A DNA stretch of 64,000 nt from Yponomeuta sedellus (GCA_934045075.1 OW203724.1:13565473-13629472), one strand, 5' to 3'. Counted from the stretch's first letter, positions 32,730 through 43,579 are shown. Notes: generated by a model from the letters alone, not told the origin. Program-made: numbers and translations.

Positions 32730-33973
32730 CACAATTTCTGTGATACTTTGAATAAAACATTTTCGAGTAGACTTGATTTAATGAAACTGACACGCGACTC
32801 GAGAGCGGTAAATACCGGACAACAAAGATAAGATAATATAAGAATATTCTTTATTGATAAGAATACACTGGAAAAACAACAAATACAAAACAATTGCAAA
32901 TATACATAGTACAATTGGCGGCCTTATTGCTAAAAGCAATTTCTTCCAGACAACCTTACGAAGGAAAGTTGCTGAAGGGAATTAGAAAGACGGGTAGCCA
33001 GTGCAAATTTGAATATTGATACATACTTATAGGTACTTAATAAAAATACACTTATATAAACTTATAATTTATTATAAACATACATATATATCTTATAATA
33101 AAGTTCTACACAAGACAAGGAAAGTAATAACACCTATAAACAAGAGGACAAGATTTTAATGACTATACTAATAAATAAAAATCACGAACTTTGTTTTTAA
33201 AGACAGCTGGGGAAGGAGAGCGCCTTATTGAGACATTGAGTCATTCCACAGCCGGGCGGCCCTTACCGCAAATGAGTTGCTCAAGAACCTCGTAGAGTGA
33301 TTTGGCGTCTTCAGCATCAGAGTCAGGTCAGACCGCAAAAGACCGGCAAAGCATTCTTCTTTATCAATAAAATATTGATTGGAAATAAATTTAAATTAAC
33401 ACCACTTTTTCAATGTCAGTTACGTATTTTCAATGTAGTGTACGAGATGCCACTTAAATTAGGGATGCAAATTTTTTTTTATGGCCGGATTTTATTTTAT
33501 ATTCTGATAGTAGACGTAATTTTAAGAAACGAATTTCATTTTTTTCGTGATTAATCGAGTTTATCATTGTTATTTAATTAAAATGAATATTGTTCGGCGT
33601 GACGTCATATGTTACATACTATGTCTGTAGGTAGAGTTCGCGATTGGATTTGTCTGTGTTTTAGTGTAAAAAGACAGATGTTTGACAGATGAAGTTGACA
33701 GGCCATTGGTAGTTTTTCCACAGAATAACTACTACCACAGACGATTTAACATGTGACGTCATCATAGAGGTCATATGAAGGGCATTTAAATATTACTATT
33801 TACTTAAAATAAGGCTCATCTTTTATGATAAAAATCTCTTACATTGAAAATACTGTAGTTTGGATGCTAAGCTCGAAATGGTTTTCGATTCAGGCAGTTC
33901 ACTTTTTTTTTGCATCCCGGATTGAGTTTTAATATATTTTAAAATCGATGGTATGGACGTGTAACTTTCAATC
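32730..33973. other. intron 1 segment, nothing recognised
   Basis: AT-rich. A GAATATTCTTTATTGAT motif near 32842 may be a reversed retroelement 3' end. No exon found. Confidence 0.5.
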
Positions 33974-34338
33974 TTCATCATCAACCTATTATGTCCTCAC
34001 CGAGGGGCAGCGGGTCACTTCCCTAAGCAAGATACAGGCCATACTCCACCACGGGGGCCAAGTCCGAATTGGTAGAAGTTTACAAGACTAGTGGCTGGTC
34101 TTACTGTCAGAAGTTTTCAAGCCACCCTGAGGCCTCTGACTTGGCTTAACGACTGCCATCTATCGACGGCAGCCGGCACCAACTGCTTAACGTGCTTTGT
34201 GAAGCACGAAATTGCTCAGAAAAATGCCACTAGCGTTAGTCATAGACGGTCACACATCCATGCACCGAACGCGCCCTATGTTGCTTAACATTCGTGATTA
34301 TTTAAGATCATTCAGGCAGCCGGGGCACGAGCGATTCT
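33974..34338 (-). mobile_element. 5S-derived SINE, family F, full-length but diverged
   Basis: The 3' end at the left carries TCATCATCAACC, showing the (TGA)n tail on the minus strand. The body and head run to CGTGCCCCGGCTGCC. The 5S-like region is decayed (TTAAGCAACATAGGGCGCGT, then ATGGATGTGTGACC). The 120-codon open frame at 34212-34574 begins inside it and is not a gene. Confidence 0.8.
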
Positions 34339-34874
34339 TTCGTAACTTTCATTGTTTTTATGGAAAGGAACCACGAGATTACGCGAACGAAATTCTGAAC
34401 GAGTCGAATCGTCTAACTGTAATAGGTATTGTCCTAAAAAATAAGTGGTTTGGTTTTTCTTTGGACAAAACAGGTAATTTGAGCGCTTGGGCAATACTTC
34501 GATTCGGGCTGCTTCATATTAATTCTAAAAGCTTTGACGGTCAATATTGCAAACATTTTGTTTTTGTATTGTGAACAATTCGAGACGATTTTTATCGACT
34601 TTTGATTTAAGCCGCAGCTATACCGGTGGCTGCGGCTATAGTCAAAAGATTATGTAAGCTCTGACACTTTGAAAAACATCAATCCTGGAATAAACTCGTA
34701 CAATCAAACGGACAATCTCTTATTCACCAGTTTCACGAATCGCGAGTTTTAACCTAGGGTCAGTAACTTCACGGTGTTTTATAAAAACACAATTCCCCTA
34801 AAATACTCCGCAAATGCAGTTTAAACAGTCTGATGAAATCAACACTTTAAACATGTCATTGTCCTATTACCCAT

Positions 34875-34972
34875 CGCTGTTTCTGGTAGGTACTCACGAC
34901 ACAGGGTATCCTAGTGTGGTGCCAGAAGCAATGTATGTGCCAGTATGTAAATGTTATGTGTTATGTTATTAA
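34875..34972 (+). mobile_element. SINE family C, body fragment
   Basis: ACGACACAGGGTATCCTAGT, GCCAGAAGCAATGTATGTG and TGTAAATGTTATG match the 3' part of C3 and C4. Confidence 0.75.
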
Positions 34973-34979
34973 GAGTTAA

Positions 34980-35598
34980 TAGGATTCTGCTATTTTTCGG
35001 ATGAATCACCTGAAACGACTATTTTTGGGAAAAATCACCTAGATTGTAGGCTGTATGACCATTAATGATATTTATGGCATTCACTTTTTGCAAAAAAGTT
35101 TTACAAAAGTTTATTCAATTTGTGGGGCTGGTTGGCTTCGGACGGTCCCTGAACTCCATTAGTACTATAACTATGAAATTAATTAACATTCATGATTATA
35201 ACATTTTAATTAACAATTATTGTACTGCATGCATCCGCCATTAATTACAAATCCGGACGTTGACTAAGTGATATGAAATGTCCTTTGATAAAATATGTTC
35301 ACATCTGCTATGTTTTCCACATCTGGAATTAAATCATCGTGTGCCTATGGACCTTATAACGCGTGTATTGCACGTAGTTAATGTATTTTATTTGCGGAAC
35401 TTCCTGATACAGGAAGCGATGCTTGTAGCATTCCATATCTACACAGTACATATAGAAGATCCATCATCCGGATCAAATATGAGGCATAGTTAGAATTCCA
35501 CTTATCAATACTTGTCAAATAAGGCTACAGGAACTATACTACCTAAAACACTTTTGAACGTAAAGATTTATATTGAAGAGTTATATAATGCAGCGCGT
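34980..35598. other. intron 1 segment, nothing recognised
   Basis: No exon or element recognised. The 71-codon frame at 35278-35493 has no known domain. Confidence 0.5.
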
Positions 35599-35599
35599 G

Positions 35600-35705
35600 C
35601 ATGCAGCGGGTAATGAATGTTGATGAAACGAAAGAGGTTTTTTTGTAAGTATAGCGGCAAAGCGAAACCCTACGGGATACAGGCATGAGGTTATAGATTC
35701 ATATA
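35600..35705 (+). mobile_element. non-LTR family G, 3' fragment
   Basis: GCGTGCATGCAGCGGGTAAT, GAATGTTGATGAAACGAAAG and GGGATACAGGCATGAGGTTA match the last 100 bp of G. Confidence 0.65.
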
Positions 35706-36534
35706 ACGTTTATGAAAGCTCGCCTTAATGATTGACCTTAATGATGACCATCGATGAATGATGACAGACTGAAAAAAGTATCTACTCCAAAAACGAATTC
35801 AGCTGTAACTATCAAATATCAATAATTAATCAGGAATTTATTGTTTTGAAAATGAGTGGCATAACGTACATAAATTAATATGTATCCTGTAAATATTTGC
35901 AAACATAAAATTATATTATTTGTGAAAATATTGAACTGATAAATGCTTTTGGGAATTTTTCAATCATTTAGTACGTAAGTATTCATGGTACTTTTATGTA
36001 CAGGTCTCAAGTTGCTACAAATATGGTACATTATGAATTTTTGAATCGCCATTCTTTTAAATATAGATAAATAGAAAATACTTAATTACTCCCGGTTTTA
36101 CGTACACTAAAAAACTGTTTATCTACTCTTGTTAACGTTGCCACTTTGCAAAAGTGCAGAGAAAAATAAACAGGCGATAGCTGTTGCTCTTGGTCGCACG
36201 CATTAAAAAAATTAAATTTTTGCAATCAGACCTTAATTTTCAATTCTCAATAAAACAGAATGTGCACGCACAACCAGACCTTTACTAGAATAGAACATGC
36301 TATTTATACAAAAAAATGGTTTGTCTTAAAAAGTATGAACATATTTTATAAAATTTTAGTTTTGGACGTTTGGTGCGTATAGCACCCGGCAAAAATTTGG
36401 CATTGCTGACCTTGCAGCTGCCAATATCCTCGTTTTCTTAGAGAATACGAAAATACCTCCTCCATTATAAACATATATAAATATGTTTATATATGCAATA
36501 GGCTATAACAGACTGTGTCAAAAAGACAGACATA
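35706..36534. other. intron 1 segment with one MITE
   Basis: AT-rich. Only the MITE at about 36093-36190 (CTCCCGGTTTTACGTACACT, ACTGTTTATCTACTCTTGTT), a decayed copy of the M1 family, is recognised. Confidence 0.5.
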
Positions 36535-36800
36535 CATACATAACCTCACGCTTGTATCCCAGAGGGGTAGGCAGAGACCAGGGACTGCCACTTGTCACGA
36601 TCCTGACAGATCACCTTCGCCTTAAAGACATAGATAAGTTTTAAAACTCTTTTGGTAGCCACGCCCCAAGTTGCTAGGTCTTGAAAATATATAATAATTA
36701 TGCAAGTGCCTGATAATCTCTGATCAACCATAATTCCCAAATATTTTGTGCAGGATACTTTTTTGATCATGTGGAGGTTACTTAATAAGGATTCAACTGT
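36535..36800 (-). pseudogene. chimeric reverse transcriptase fragments (family G end plus a second fragment)
   Basis: The minus strand from 36800 reads VSCTKYLGIMVDQRLS and then WGVATKRVLKLIYVF, a KYLG(I/V)..D.RL motif typical of the connection region of I/R1/Jockey-type reverse transcriptases. The last part (KVICQDRDKWQSLVSAYPSG, from about 36630) is the family G C-terminus. The two do not belong together, so this is a composite of two insertions or a recombined copy. Confidence 0.6.
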
Positions 36801-36830
36801 AGGGACCAGCCGCCTAGCAGTAGGGACGTA

Positions 36831-37198
36831 CAACAACCCTTTGTACGTCCCTACTGCTGGGGCACGGGTCTATTCCTGAATCGCAGAAAGGTTAAGCAAT
36901 ACTCCACCACGGGGGGCCAAGTCCGGGTTGGTGCAGGATTGTAAGACAGTGAGGGGCCCTACTGTCAGAAGTAATTAAGCCGCCCATAAGGCCTCTGACA
37001 TGGCTTAACGACCGTCATTACATGACAGTCGGCATCAACGGCTTAGCGTGCCTTGTGACGCACGGAAGCGCTTGGAAAAAATGCCACTTGCGGTAGTCAC
37101 GGTATGGTCACCCATCCATTACCTGACCGCGCCTGCTGTTGCTTAACCCAAGTGATTGATTTCAATCTTTCGGTTCCTCTAGGCCACGAACGCTTTTG
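36831..37198 (-). mobile_element. 5S-derived SINE, family F, full length
   Basis: The minus strand has the 5S-like block (GGTTAAGCAACAGCAGGCGC, then ATGGATGGGTGACC), the body, and CCCCAGCAGTAGGGACGTAC. Just left (36803-36831) the last about 20 bp occur again in opposite orientation (AGCAGTAGGGACGTAC), forming a small terminal hairpin. Confidence 0.85.
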
Positions 37199-37360
37199 CC
37201 CCATAATCCTTATTGCTCCACTATCCGTGATGCTCGTGATTCCACCTAGAGTCTAACGGAGGACCAGTGTTGCGGTTCAGACTGCTCAGTAACACATTGT
37301 TCAGTCTAGATTCCTTTTTCCTTTTTAAGGAGCTATTCCCATAGGAGCTATTCGCATAAA

Positions 37361-37559
37361 ATAACATATACATACAGGCACATACATTGCTTCTGGCAAC
37401 ACACTAGGATACCCTGTGTCGTGGGAACCAGAAACACCGACATCACAAACATGTAAACATCCAAGACCTGGGGTTTTTTTTTGTTTCCAGCCGGGATTCG
37501 AACCCGGGACCTCTTGCATGGTAGGTAGATGCGCTACCGCTACGCCACAGAGGTCGTCA
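37361..37559 (-). mobile_element. SINE family C, copy C2
   Basis: Minus orientation. The head at the right (GACCTCTGTGGCGTAGCGGT) is followed by CCGGGTTCGAATCCCGGC, then the body with ACACAGGGTATCCTAGTGTG. Near-identical to C3. Confidence 0.85.
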
Positions 37560-37635
37560 TACAATCCTAGTTTGGTTTTTATTTACGAACGGCATGCCGG
37601 ATCTCTATGAAACTTTGTCAACTGTAATCAATTTG

Positions 37636-37715
37636 AAAACCTATTTAGAGGCTAAAAGAGGCTTTTTTAAAAAGGACAACCTTACGGGTTAGTGCATTAA
37701 AAAAGAATATAATCA
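37636..37715 (+). mobile_element. 80-bp miniature family A element, copy A9
   Basis: AAAACCTATTTAGAGGCTAA inverted, a short AGAGGCTTTTTTAAAAAGGA junction, then ACGGGTTAGTGCATTAA and GAATATAATCA. It is flanked by 12-bp direct repeats with one mismatch (TGTAATCAATTT at 37623-37634, TGTAATTAATTT at 37716-37727). Confidence 0.7.
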
Positions 37716-38336
37716 TGTAATTAATTTATACAACAATAATTAATTTCTAATTTATTTTTGATGAATTATTTCCAATAATAAGAACAATCTAACTTGGGTT
37801 CTAAAAATGTTGGAACAGTTTCACGCTTGTCGTTTGTAAATAAAAATTAAACTACGTTTGTATGGGAATTGCTCCTTGAGGGTCCGCATTAAGTCACCGA
37901 CAAACATCGTAACAGCCAATAAAACTTTTCATGTTATTTTTCCGAGTTATAGGAAGTATTAATGCATTATTTTAACAAAAATAATATAATTTTGTTTTGA
38001 GCACCGTTATTGTACTTTTGTTATTATTTCATGCGTATTTTGTCCTTAAGATAAAACTATTTCTATTTATCAAGACGTTCGTAATATTCTACACACGTCA
38101 AAAGACAATTCTAATGAATAAGTTAAGATAATAACGAAGAAATGCAGTAAATTTATGTTTTGCTAATCCTCCACGAATACATTGGTATTCTATTCTTTGC
38201 TGTTGAAGGTCAACCTTGGTGACGTGCCACCGACATACGTCGCTAAATAATGAAACAATCGACGGTTATTGAAAAAATGTTTTTACATATTATACCTACC
38301 TAGGTACCTTAAAATCGATAATCGGTAGTAACTTAC

Positions 38337-38469
38337 CAAATTTCAGCTTGGTAATAGAGAAGCTCGTTACGGTACAGGTGATGTTCCGGAACTCCAGTTG
38401 CACGGTCCGCCTCGAGAGCAGAGGTACAACATTATTGTTGCTCAGCCCCACTGCACAACTGTCCTCCAT
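38337..38469 (-). CDS. ABCG transporter coding exon 1 (N-terminus)
   Basis: Encodes residues 1-44 plus one base of codon 45. The start is the ATG at 38469-38467 in a good context (TCACAATGG). An upstream GTG in the same frame is not a plausible eukaryotic start. The segment VQLEFRNITCTVTS is the short beta-strand region that precedes the Walker A exon in ABCG proteins. The donor GTAAGT directly follows 38337 (phase 1), and the next exon supplies the two missing bases of a Glu codon. Transcribed sequence probably extends to an acceptor at 38499. The exon sits about 28 kb from exon 2. Confidence 0.8.
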
Positions 38470-38710
38470 TGTGACCACTTAATTCTGTCCAGTGGACTCT
38501 GAATAAAAATCACTTTCACCGAGTGGCTCCGAGCATTTACGCGGTGCGTCGTCGGTGACTGGCGACGAAATAATGTATGTTCCTTTTTTAAATGTCAATT
38601 TGAATCTTTAAGCGCTGTTATCAGTCGAGGTTCAAGTTAGCCAGACGCTCGTCATCTGTAAACAAACAGAGATAATATTAATGACACATGTGATCTAAGT
38701 GTAAGCTTAC

Positions 38711-38780
38711 GATGAGTAGTGCATAATCAGGGAGAACGGCAGTGCCCACGCCAAGTCGAGCGCGAAGCAAACACTGCCGT
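38711..38780 (-). other. possible 5' untranslated first exon of the ABCG gene
   Basis: On the minus strand a GC-richer stretch ends in CTCATC followed by a consensus-like donor GTAAGC at 38710-38705. About 210 bp further, a pyrimidine-rich acceptor (TTTTTATTCAG) ends at 38499, just before the first coding exon. A TATA-like TTAAATAT lies about 10-20 bp beyond the right end. This is inference from splice signals only. The exon's right limit and the transcription start are guesses, and transcription could instead start directly upstream of 38498. Confidence 0.3.
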
Positions 38781-38849
38781 AACCATATTTAAGGGAACCA
38801 TTTCACTGCATTTTCAGGACTCTGTTTGAGAACCTCTGGATAATACCAG

Positions 38850-39465
38850 AACGCAGAAATTTTCGTCATCCAGTAAGCTATAGTCACATACTTAAAATCC
38901 AAAATTTCAAGTCTGTAGGTCATTTAGTTCCGAAGTTAAGCGACATGAAAGTTTCGCATTTAAGACACTTACTCACTGATGATCATCAAAATAGAACTAG
39001 TACTTCCCATAAACTTAGAGAGCTGAAATTTGGTACAGAGTTAGAGTTTAACGGCCACATAAAGGGAAAACTATAAAAACTAGGAAAATCGAAGATCTTG
39101 AGTACCTGGTGACTTTGACAGAACACACAACACAATAGCCCAACCAAACTATTAGAAGATTATTATTTATTTTACGATGTCTCTCAAAATTTGGTAAAAA
39201 TATAATGCATTGTACTAAGTGTGGCGGTGATACCCGCACACGTCGCTAGATGGCGCTGACTGTATTTTAAAACGCGCTTACGTTTTGCTTATCCGATAAC
39301 CTTATATGGCGAAATGGCAACCGGCCGCGTTACAGTCGTTTACGACATTCTTCTACTGCCCTTGATTTAGGGGGGGGACGGATTGATTTATTTTATAATA
39401 AAATCTAATAAAATAAATCAATATGCCCACGTTTCTACAAAAAGAAGTGAAATCCCACCAAAAAA
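38850..39465. other. region upstream of the ABCG 5' end
   Basis: Contains insect-repeat-like text (ATTTCAAGTCTGTAGGTCAT near 38910, AGCTGAAATTTGGTACAGAG near 39020) suggesting a decayed mobile element. No exon recognised. If ABCG starts near 38780, this is its promoter-proximal DNA. Confidence 0.4.
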
Positions 39466-39931
39466 TTCTGTAAAAACTTGCCAAGTCTCGATGGAGGTGC
39501 TCGTTTATCTCTAAAAAAATCTTCTAAGGTTCCTTACTGCGATCTGTTTATTATTATACTTAATGTTGTGTGACTTGGCCGTGATTAGAAGTCCGTCTGT
39601 GCTGGAAATATTTTTTTATAGGTACTGTTTGTATCACGCTCAGTATTTTATCAAGCCTAAAATTGACTGGTTATTCAATCATCGTTTTCCAAGTGGCATT
39701 GTTTCATCGTCAATGGGTAGCAGTTCTGGTGACAGATTGGTGCATTGGTGTCATGGAGCACCTGGTTTTGTACCCTTGTGTACCCTTCAACGGCCAAGTC
39801 ACACAACATTAAGTATAATAATAAACAGATCGCAGTAAGGAACCTTAGACTTGGCACGACTTTGTCTAGATTTCATTACTTTTTAGAGATAAACGAGCAC
39901 CTTCATCGAGACTTGGCTAGTTTTTACAGAA
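39466..39931. mobile_element. large fold-back element
   Basis: A perfect 57-bp inner arm pair (39526-39582 and 39790-39846; core GACTTGGCCGT) and a second outer pair (39466-39516 and 39881-39931; two mismatches; core GTGCTCGTTTATCTCTAAAA) surround a central unique stretch. The right arm has an extra about 34 bp between the pairs that partly repeats the outer motif. No transposase. It is about 1 kb upstream of the ABCG first exon. Confidence 0.85.
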
Positions 39932-40239
39932 TGTTTTATTTTTATGCTTTCATCAGTTTATTTCGCGTACTTAAGGGCCGGTTTTGAAAATTACGTTCGG
40001 TCACCCTCTTCTATGAGAAATTTGAAGAGACAGCAGTATAGTCAACTATATAGATACAGTCTGTTAGCTTTTAGAATATACCTCGGGCTCTAGACTAGGA
40101 TTGGTTTTCGCCGAAAGCACACGAGTGTAATACTACCTCCTGCTCTGTATAAAACTTACGTTGAAAAGTTATGTAAAGTTAAGTGTCATATTAGTTCCGA
40201 TATTTCTATTACACGAATATATCCGATTCTATCCGATAT

Positions 40240-40800
40240 TAGCCGAGGTATGAAGTGACGTGTCCAGGGTAAAATTACGTTTTTACATGTAAAATAGGAG
40301 TGGGTCGTTGTCCGATTTTTCGACGACGAAACGCAACCGTTTTTTCTGGAACGAAAACAGGTCCTCAAAACGGTCCTCGTTCGCAACTGGTTTCATTGTA
40401 TGCGAACGAGCAAGGCGTAGAGGACGGTCAAACGAGTGCGAACGAGACGAAATCATGAAACATCGGAAAAAAATAGTTGTTTTACACGATATTCGACTGC
40501 ATACTCATAGACATAAAGATTACTTTATTGTATCACAGACCAAAACGAACGGAACGAGCAAGGAGCCGACGACGACGTCGCAATGATCTCATTACGTTCT
40601 AGGCTCTATTAATATAGAACTAAAGGACATATCCGCGTCAAACAATCTAAGGACTGGTCTCGCGACGAACAAACGCTGGCACTGCTTTAGAGTCGCTGGC
40701 ACTGCTTTAGAATAAAACGTAAAACGGTCCTATCGTCGCGGAATACAAAACGGTCTTATAAAACGGTTCGTCTTTGCAACGATCACGCCTAATGTAAAAG
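40240..40800. repeat. region with scattered AAAACGGTC subrepeats
   Basis: AAAACGGTC or AAAACGGTT recurs at about 40367, 40721, 40748 and 40761, each next to CCTCGTTCG- or TCGTCG-like sequence. A 20-bp direct duplication (CGCTGGCACTGCTTTAGA) occurs at 40673-40711. It is relatively CG-rich. The 92-codon frame at 40308-40586 shows no domain. Confidence 0.5.
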
Positions 40801-40934
40801 TCGATTCCTTAAGACAGACTAAAAACCGGTGTGTGAGAGGAGTTCCTGTTGTAAATCAGCTTTAGCTTCCGCTTAAGGGCGTTTTAGTGGAATAAACTTT
40901 TTATTAATAAGACCGTTAAAGTTTTATCATAACA

Positions 40935-41115
40935 TAACATCAATTCACGCCTGTATCGCGTCTCGTCAGCCTGTATCCTGACCAGGATTTGACACTTGCC
41001 ACAATCCTGACTGATCTTTTTCGCCTTATCAACATTCATTTGTCGTTGCATGCGGCGGTTTCGGGTTATTTTTATCTTTCTCTTTGTTTATACATCCCTT
41101 ACTTGATTGAAATAA
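40935..41115 (-). pseudogene. non-LTR family G, 3' fragment
   Basis: The minus strand carries AACCCGAAACCGCCGCATGC, then TGAATGTTGATAAGGCGAAA, then AGGATTGTGGCAAGTGTCA, ending in ATACAGGCGTGAATTG. There is a small duplication of the GCCTGTATC end. Confidence 0.65.
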
Positions 41116-41231
41116 AGTTTTATCCTGGTTTACAATTGTTTCTACTCAATGGAATATCAAGTAAGGAAATTTTGCCGTAAAAGTTGCGGCCACTTGGCTG
41201 CAAGGCATTTAACCCCCGTTTTCGTATACAA

Positions 41232-41340
41232 ACCCCCACTTTCTCGTACACTAACAAACTGTTAATCTACTGTTAACAGCTGTCAATTTTTTTGTGTGCA
41301 CTTTGGCCATCTGACAGCTATTAACAGTAAATTACAGCTT
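41232..41340. mobile_element. MITE of the CCCGGTTTCTGG family, copy M3
   Basis: CCCCCACTTTCTCGTACACT, then ACTGTTAATCTACTGTTAAC, then GACAGCTATTAACAGTA. The right end is decayed. A second partial start (CCCCCGTTTTCGTATAC) lies just upstream. Confidence 0.6.
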
Positions 41341-41399
41341 GCAAAGAAGCAAGAAAGTAGAATAAATGCAGTACGACTCATCAAATCAGGGATATTTCT

Positions 41400-42076
41400 C
41401 TGTTAAATCAGTCTGTTTGTATTGGCTCAGTACAACTTGAACGAGTACAGGAGGCCAGAAATCTCGGAGTCATATTCGATGAGGAATTGCGTTTCGAAAT
41501 ACACCTTGCAGAAATGGCAAGAACCTGTTTTTATCGTCTTAGAGTCCTTTATCGTGTTCGAGACTTTCTGGATGAGGACCTTCGCATAAGACTTTGCGAG
41601 GCACTTGTACTGTCCAAGTTAAATTACTGCCAAACCGTCTACGGTCCCTGTTTATATGCAAAGACTATTCGTGTCATCCAACGTGTTCAGAACGCTTAGC
41701 TTGTGCCCGGTTCTGTTTTCGCATACCACCGCGCACACACATGTCACCGTTTCTTAATCGCGCAAATATACTGAATATGATGAGTAGATTGAAGTATCAC
41801 TTGGGATTTCTGATGTTCGGCGTGATCAAAATGAGGTCTCCTAGGTATCTATATGATAAGCTATAATGGTCCACCTCATCATATAGTCAACGTACAGGAA
41901 AACTGGAATGTATTCTATGCCCCGAGCACAAAACGGCAGCTTTCAGAGGCAGCTTTAGGTACGCTGCCTCGAAGTGCTGGAATAATATTCCTCCGCCTGT
42001 ACGTAATCTAAAGTCTAAATACACTTTCAAGTTAAAGCTCAAGCTTTATCTCATCACGCTCCAGAAATCTTGAAAG
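41400..42076 (+). pseudogene. CR1/Jockey-like non-LTR reverse transcriptase relic, C-terminal part
   Basis: Reads SVQLERVQEARNLGVIFDEE, LRIRLCEALVLSKLNYCQTV, then (after a -1-type shift near 41695) ACARFCFRIPPRTHMSPFL and FGVIKMRSPRYLYDKL, a stop, then HKTAAFRGSFRYAASKCWNN and NLKSKYTFKLKLKLYL. This is the thumb and C-terminal region of a non-LTR reverse transcriptase. The frameshift and stop make it a pseudogene, but long stretches are still readable, so it is fairly young. Confidence 0.88.
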
Positions 42077-42194
42077 TTCTAGTCTGTCTCATAATTAGTC
42101 ATAATATAACTTTTCTTATTTATAGTACATACATACATCACCTCACGCCTGTTCTTATTTATGGGGTTTTATTCATTAATTAATTTAACAGTAT

Positions 42195-42235
42195 TTATAT
42201 ATATATATATATATTCCTATATATATACATCTTAT
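42195..42235. repeat. AT microsatellite
   Basis: TATATATATATATATA tracts with a CC interruption, in the 3' flank of the preceding retroelement relic. Confidence 0.8.
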
Positions 42236-42450
42236 TTATTATAATTTATTCACTTGCATTGGATTATTTACTCTCTATCGTTATTATTTGTTGTATTGCT
42301 AATTTGATAAGGCATCTCTTTCCAGCATCTAATCAGACGAATTGCCGAAGTTCACTAGAAGACTTCTCGTGTTGTGTAGGTTATTACCTAACCACCCCTT
42401 TAGCCTTAGCCTTAAATGTATATTAGCTAAAAATTGGATTCTGTATATTA

Positions 42451-42668
42451 TGACGACCTCTGTGGCGTATCCGTAGCGCGTCTGCCTACCATGCAAGAGG
42501 TCCCGGGTTCGAATCCCGGCTGGGAACAAAAAAAAAGCCCAGGTCTTGGATGTTTACTTGTTTGTGATGTCGTTGTTTCTGGTTCCCACGACACAGGGTA
42601 TCCTAGTGTGGGGCCAGAAGCAATGTATGTGCTTGTATGTAAATGTTAAATGTCATGTTATGTTATTA
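42451..42668 (+). mobile_element. SINE family C, copy C3, full length
   Basis: Plus orientation: TGACGACCTCTGTGGCGTAT head, GGTTCGAATCCCGGC B box, poly(A)-like linker, GGTTCCCACGACACAGGGTA, and a GTTATGTTATT tail. It is the reference copy of the family here. The tRNA-like anticodon loop region (CTACCATGC) suggests a glycine-type ancestor, which is inference. Confidence 0.88.
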
Positions 42669-42669
42669 T

Positions 42670-43140
42670 CTGTATTGAAATCGATGAATAGACGGAATAT
42701 TCATAATATACACGGAACACTTACATGACCTTTGTAAATGTAAAAGATAAATAATTGGTATCTTGTTGTCTGTGTTTTTGTGCAACCATTGTTATACGTA
42801 TTATATGAATGATAGGGGTATATGATTGCATTTAAGTGTTTTTCGTATCTGTCGTGATTTCTCGTGTCGCCACGCGCAGGCCCTGTCAGAAAACCAGTGG
42901 TCTCGGGTTCATAACCCGTGACAATATGCTGAGACAGCGGCCTTTTTATAACCATAACACACATTGGCATCAACCTATGTAATATTGTAATAGTTATAAA
43001 CTGTTTGTGTCTGCATGTTAGTCTAGTAGGTATATTATTACAGTCTATGTTAGTTAAGTGTATTTAAATCTTCCGTTCTATGTTGCCATTCATATTGTAT
43101 GGTCTATTTGGTGTTATGGTTTATGAATAAACATTTCTTA
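42670..43140. other. between SINE C3 and the G element, nothing recognised
   Basis: No exon or family recognised. AATAAACATTTCTTACTTAC at 43126-43145 looks like a polyadenylation-signal-type 3' end. Confidence 0.45.
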
Positions 43141-43144
43141 CTTA

Positions 43145-43575
43145 CAGTAGAAATGAGGTCTTTGAGAAGTATGTGTAGTGTTACTTTGAATGACAGGATA
43201 CGCAATAGTCTGATAAGAGAACGTTGTGGACTGAAAGAGGATGTAGTAACATTGAAAATTCAATGGTAGTAACTAGAATTGAGAAAGGAATGTTGCGTTG
43301 GTTTGGACATGTGGAGAGGATGAAGGAAGAAAGATTGACGAAACAAATATATATTGCAAATGTGAGTGGAAGGGCTGGTAAAGGACGTCCCAGGTGAACA
43401 TACATCGACCAAATAGGGGATGTATTAGCAAAGGGGAAGATAAAAGGTACCCGGAACCGGCGTGCGTGCATGCAGAGACTTATGAACGTTGATGAAGCGA
43501 AGGTGATCTGTCAGGATCGTGGCAAGTAGCAGTCCCTGGTCTCTGCCTACCCCTCTGGGATACATATGTATGTAT
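43145..43575 (+). pseudogene. non-LTR retrotransposon family G, C-terminal region (reference copy)
   Basis: Reads EMRSLRSMCSVTLNDRIRNS, LIRERCGLKEDVV, then after a small duplication VTRIEKGMLRWFGHVERM, KEERLTKQIYIANVSGRAGK and GRPR, a stop, TYIDQIGDVLAKGKIKGTRN, and finally VNVDEAKVICQDRDKWQ-like sequence and YPSGIHMY. RIEKGMLRWFGHVERM is a hallmark of the C-terminus of a reverse transcriptase very common in moths and butterflies. Stops and one duplication mark it as dead. At least eight shorter fragments of the same family lie elsewhere in the window. Confidence 0.88.
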
Positions 43576-43579
43576 TAAC

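Noticed and set aside
34212..34574. 120-codon open frame
   Set aside because: Its first third is a reversed 5S-derived SINE and the rest shows no domain or splice signals.
42451..42530. tRNA-like sequence, candidate tRNA gene
   Set aside because: Followed by the same about 130-bp body in five places, so it is the head of SINE family C. The acceptor stem does not close properly.
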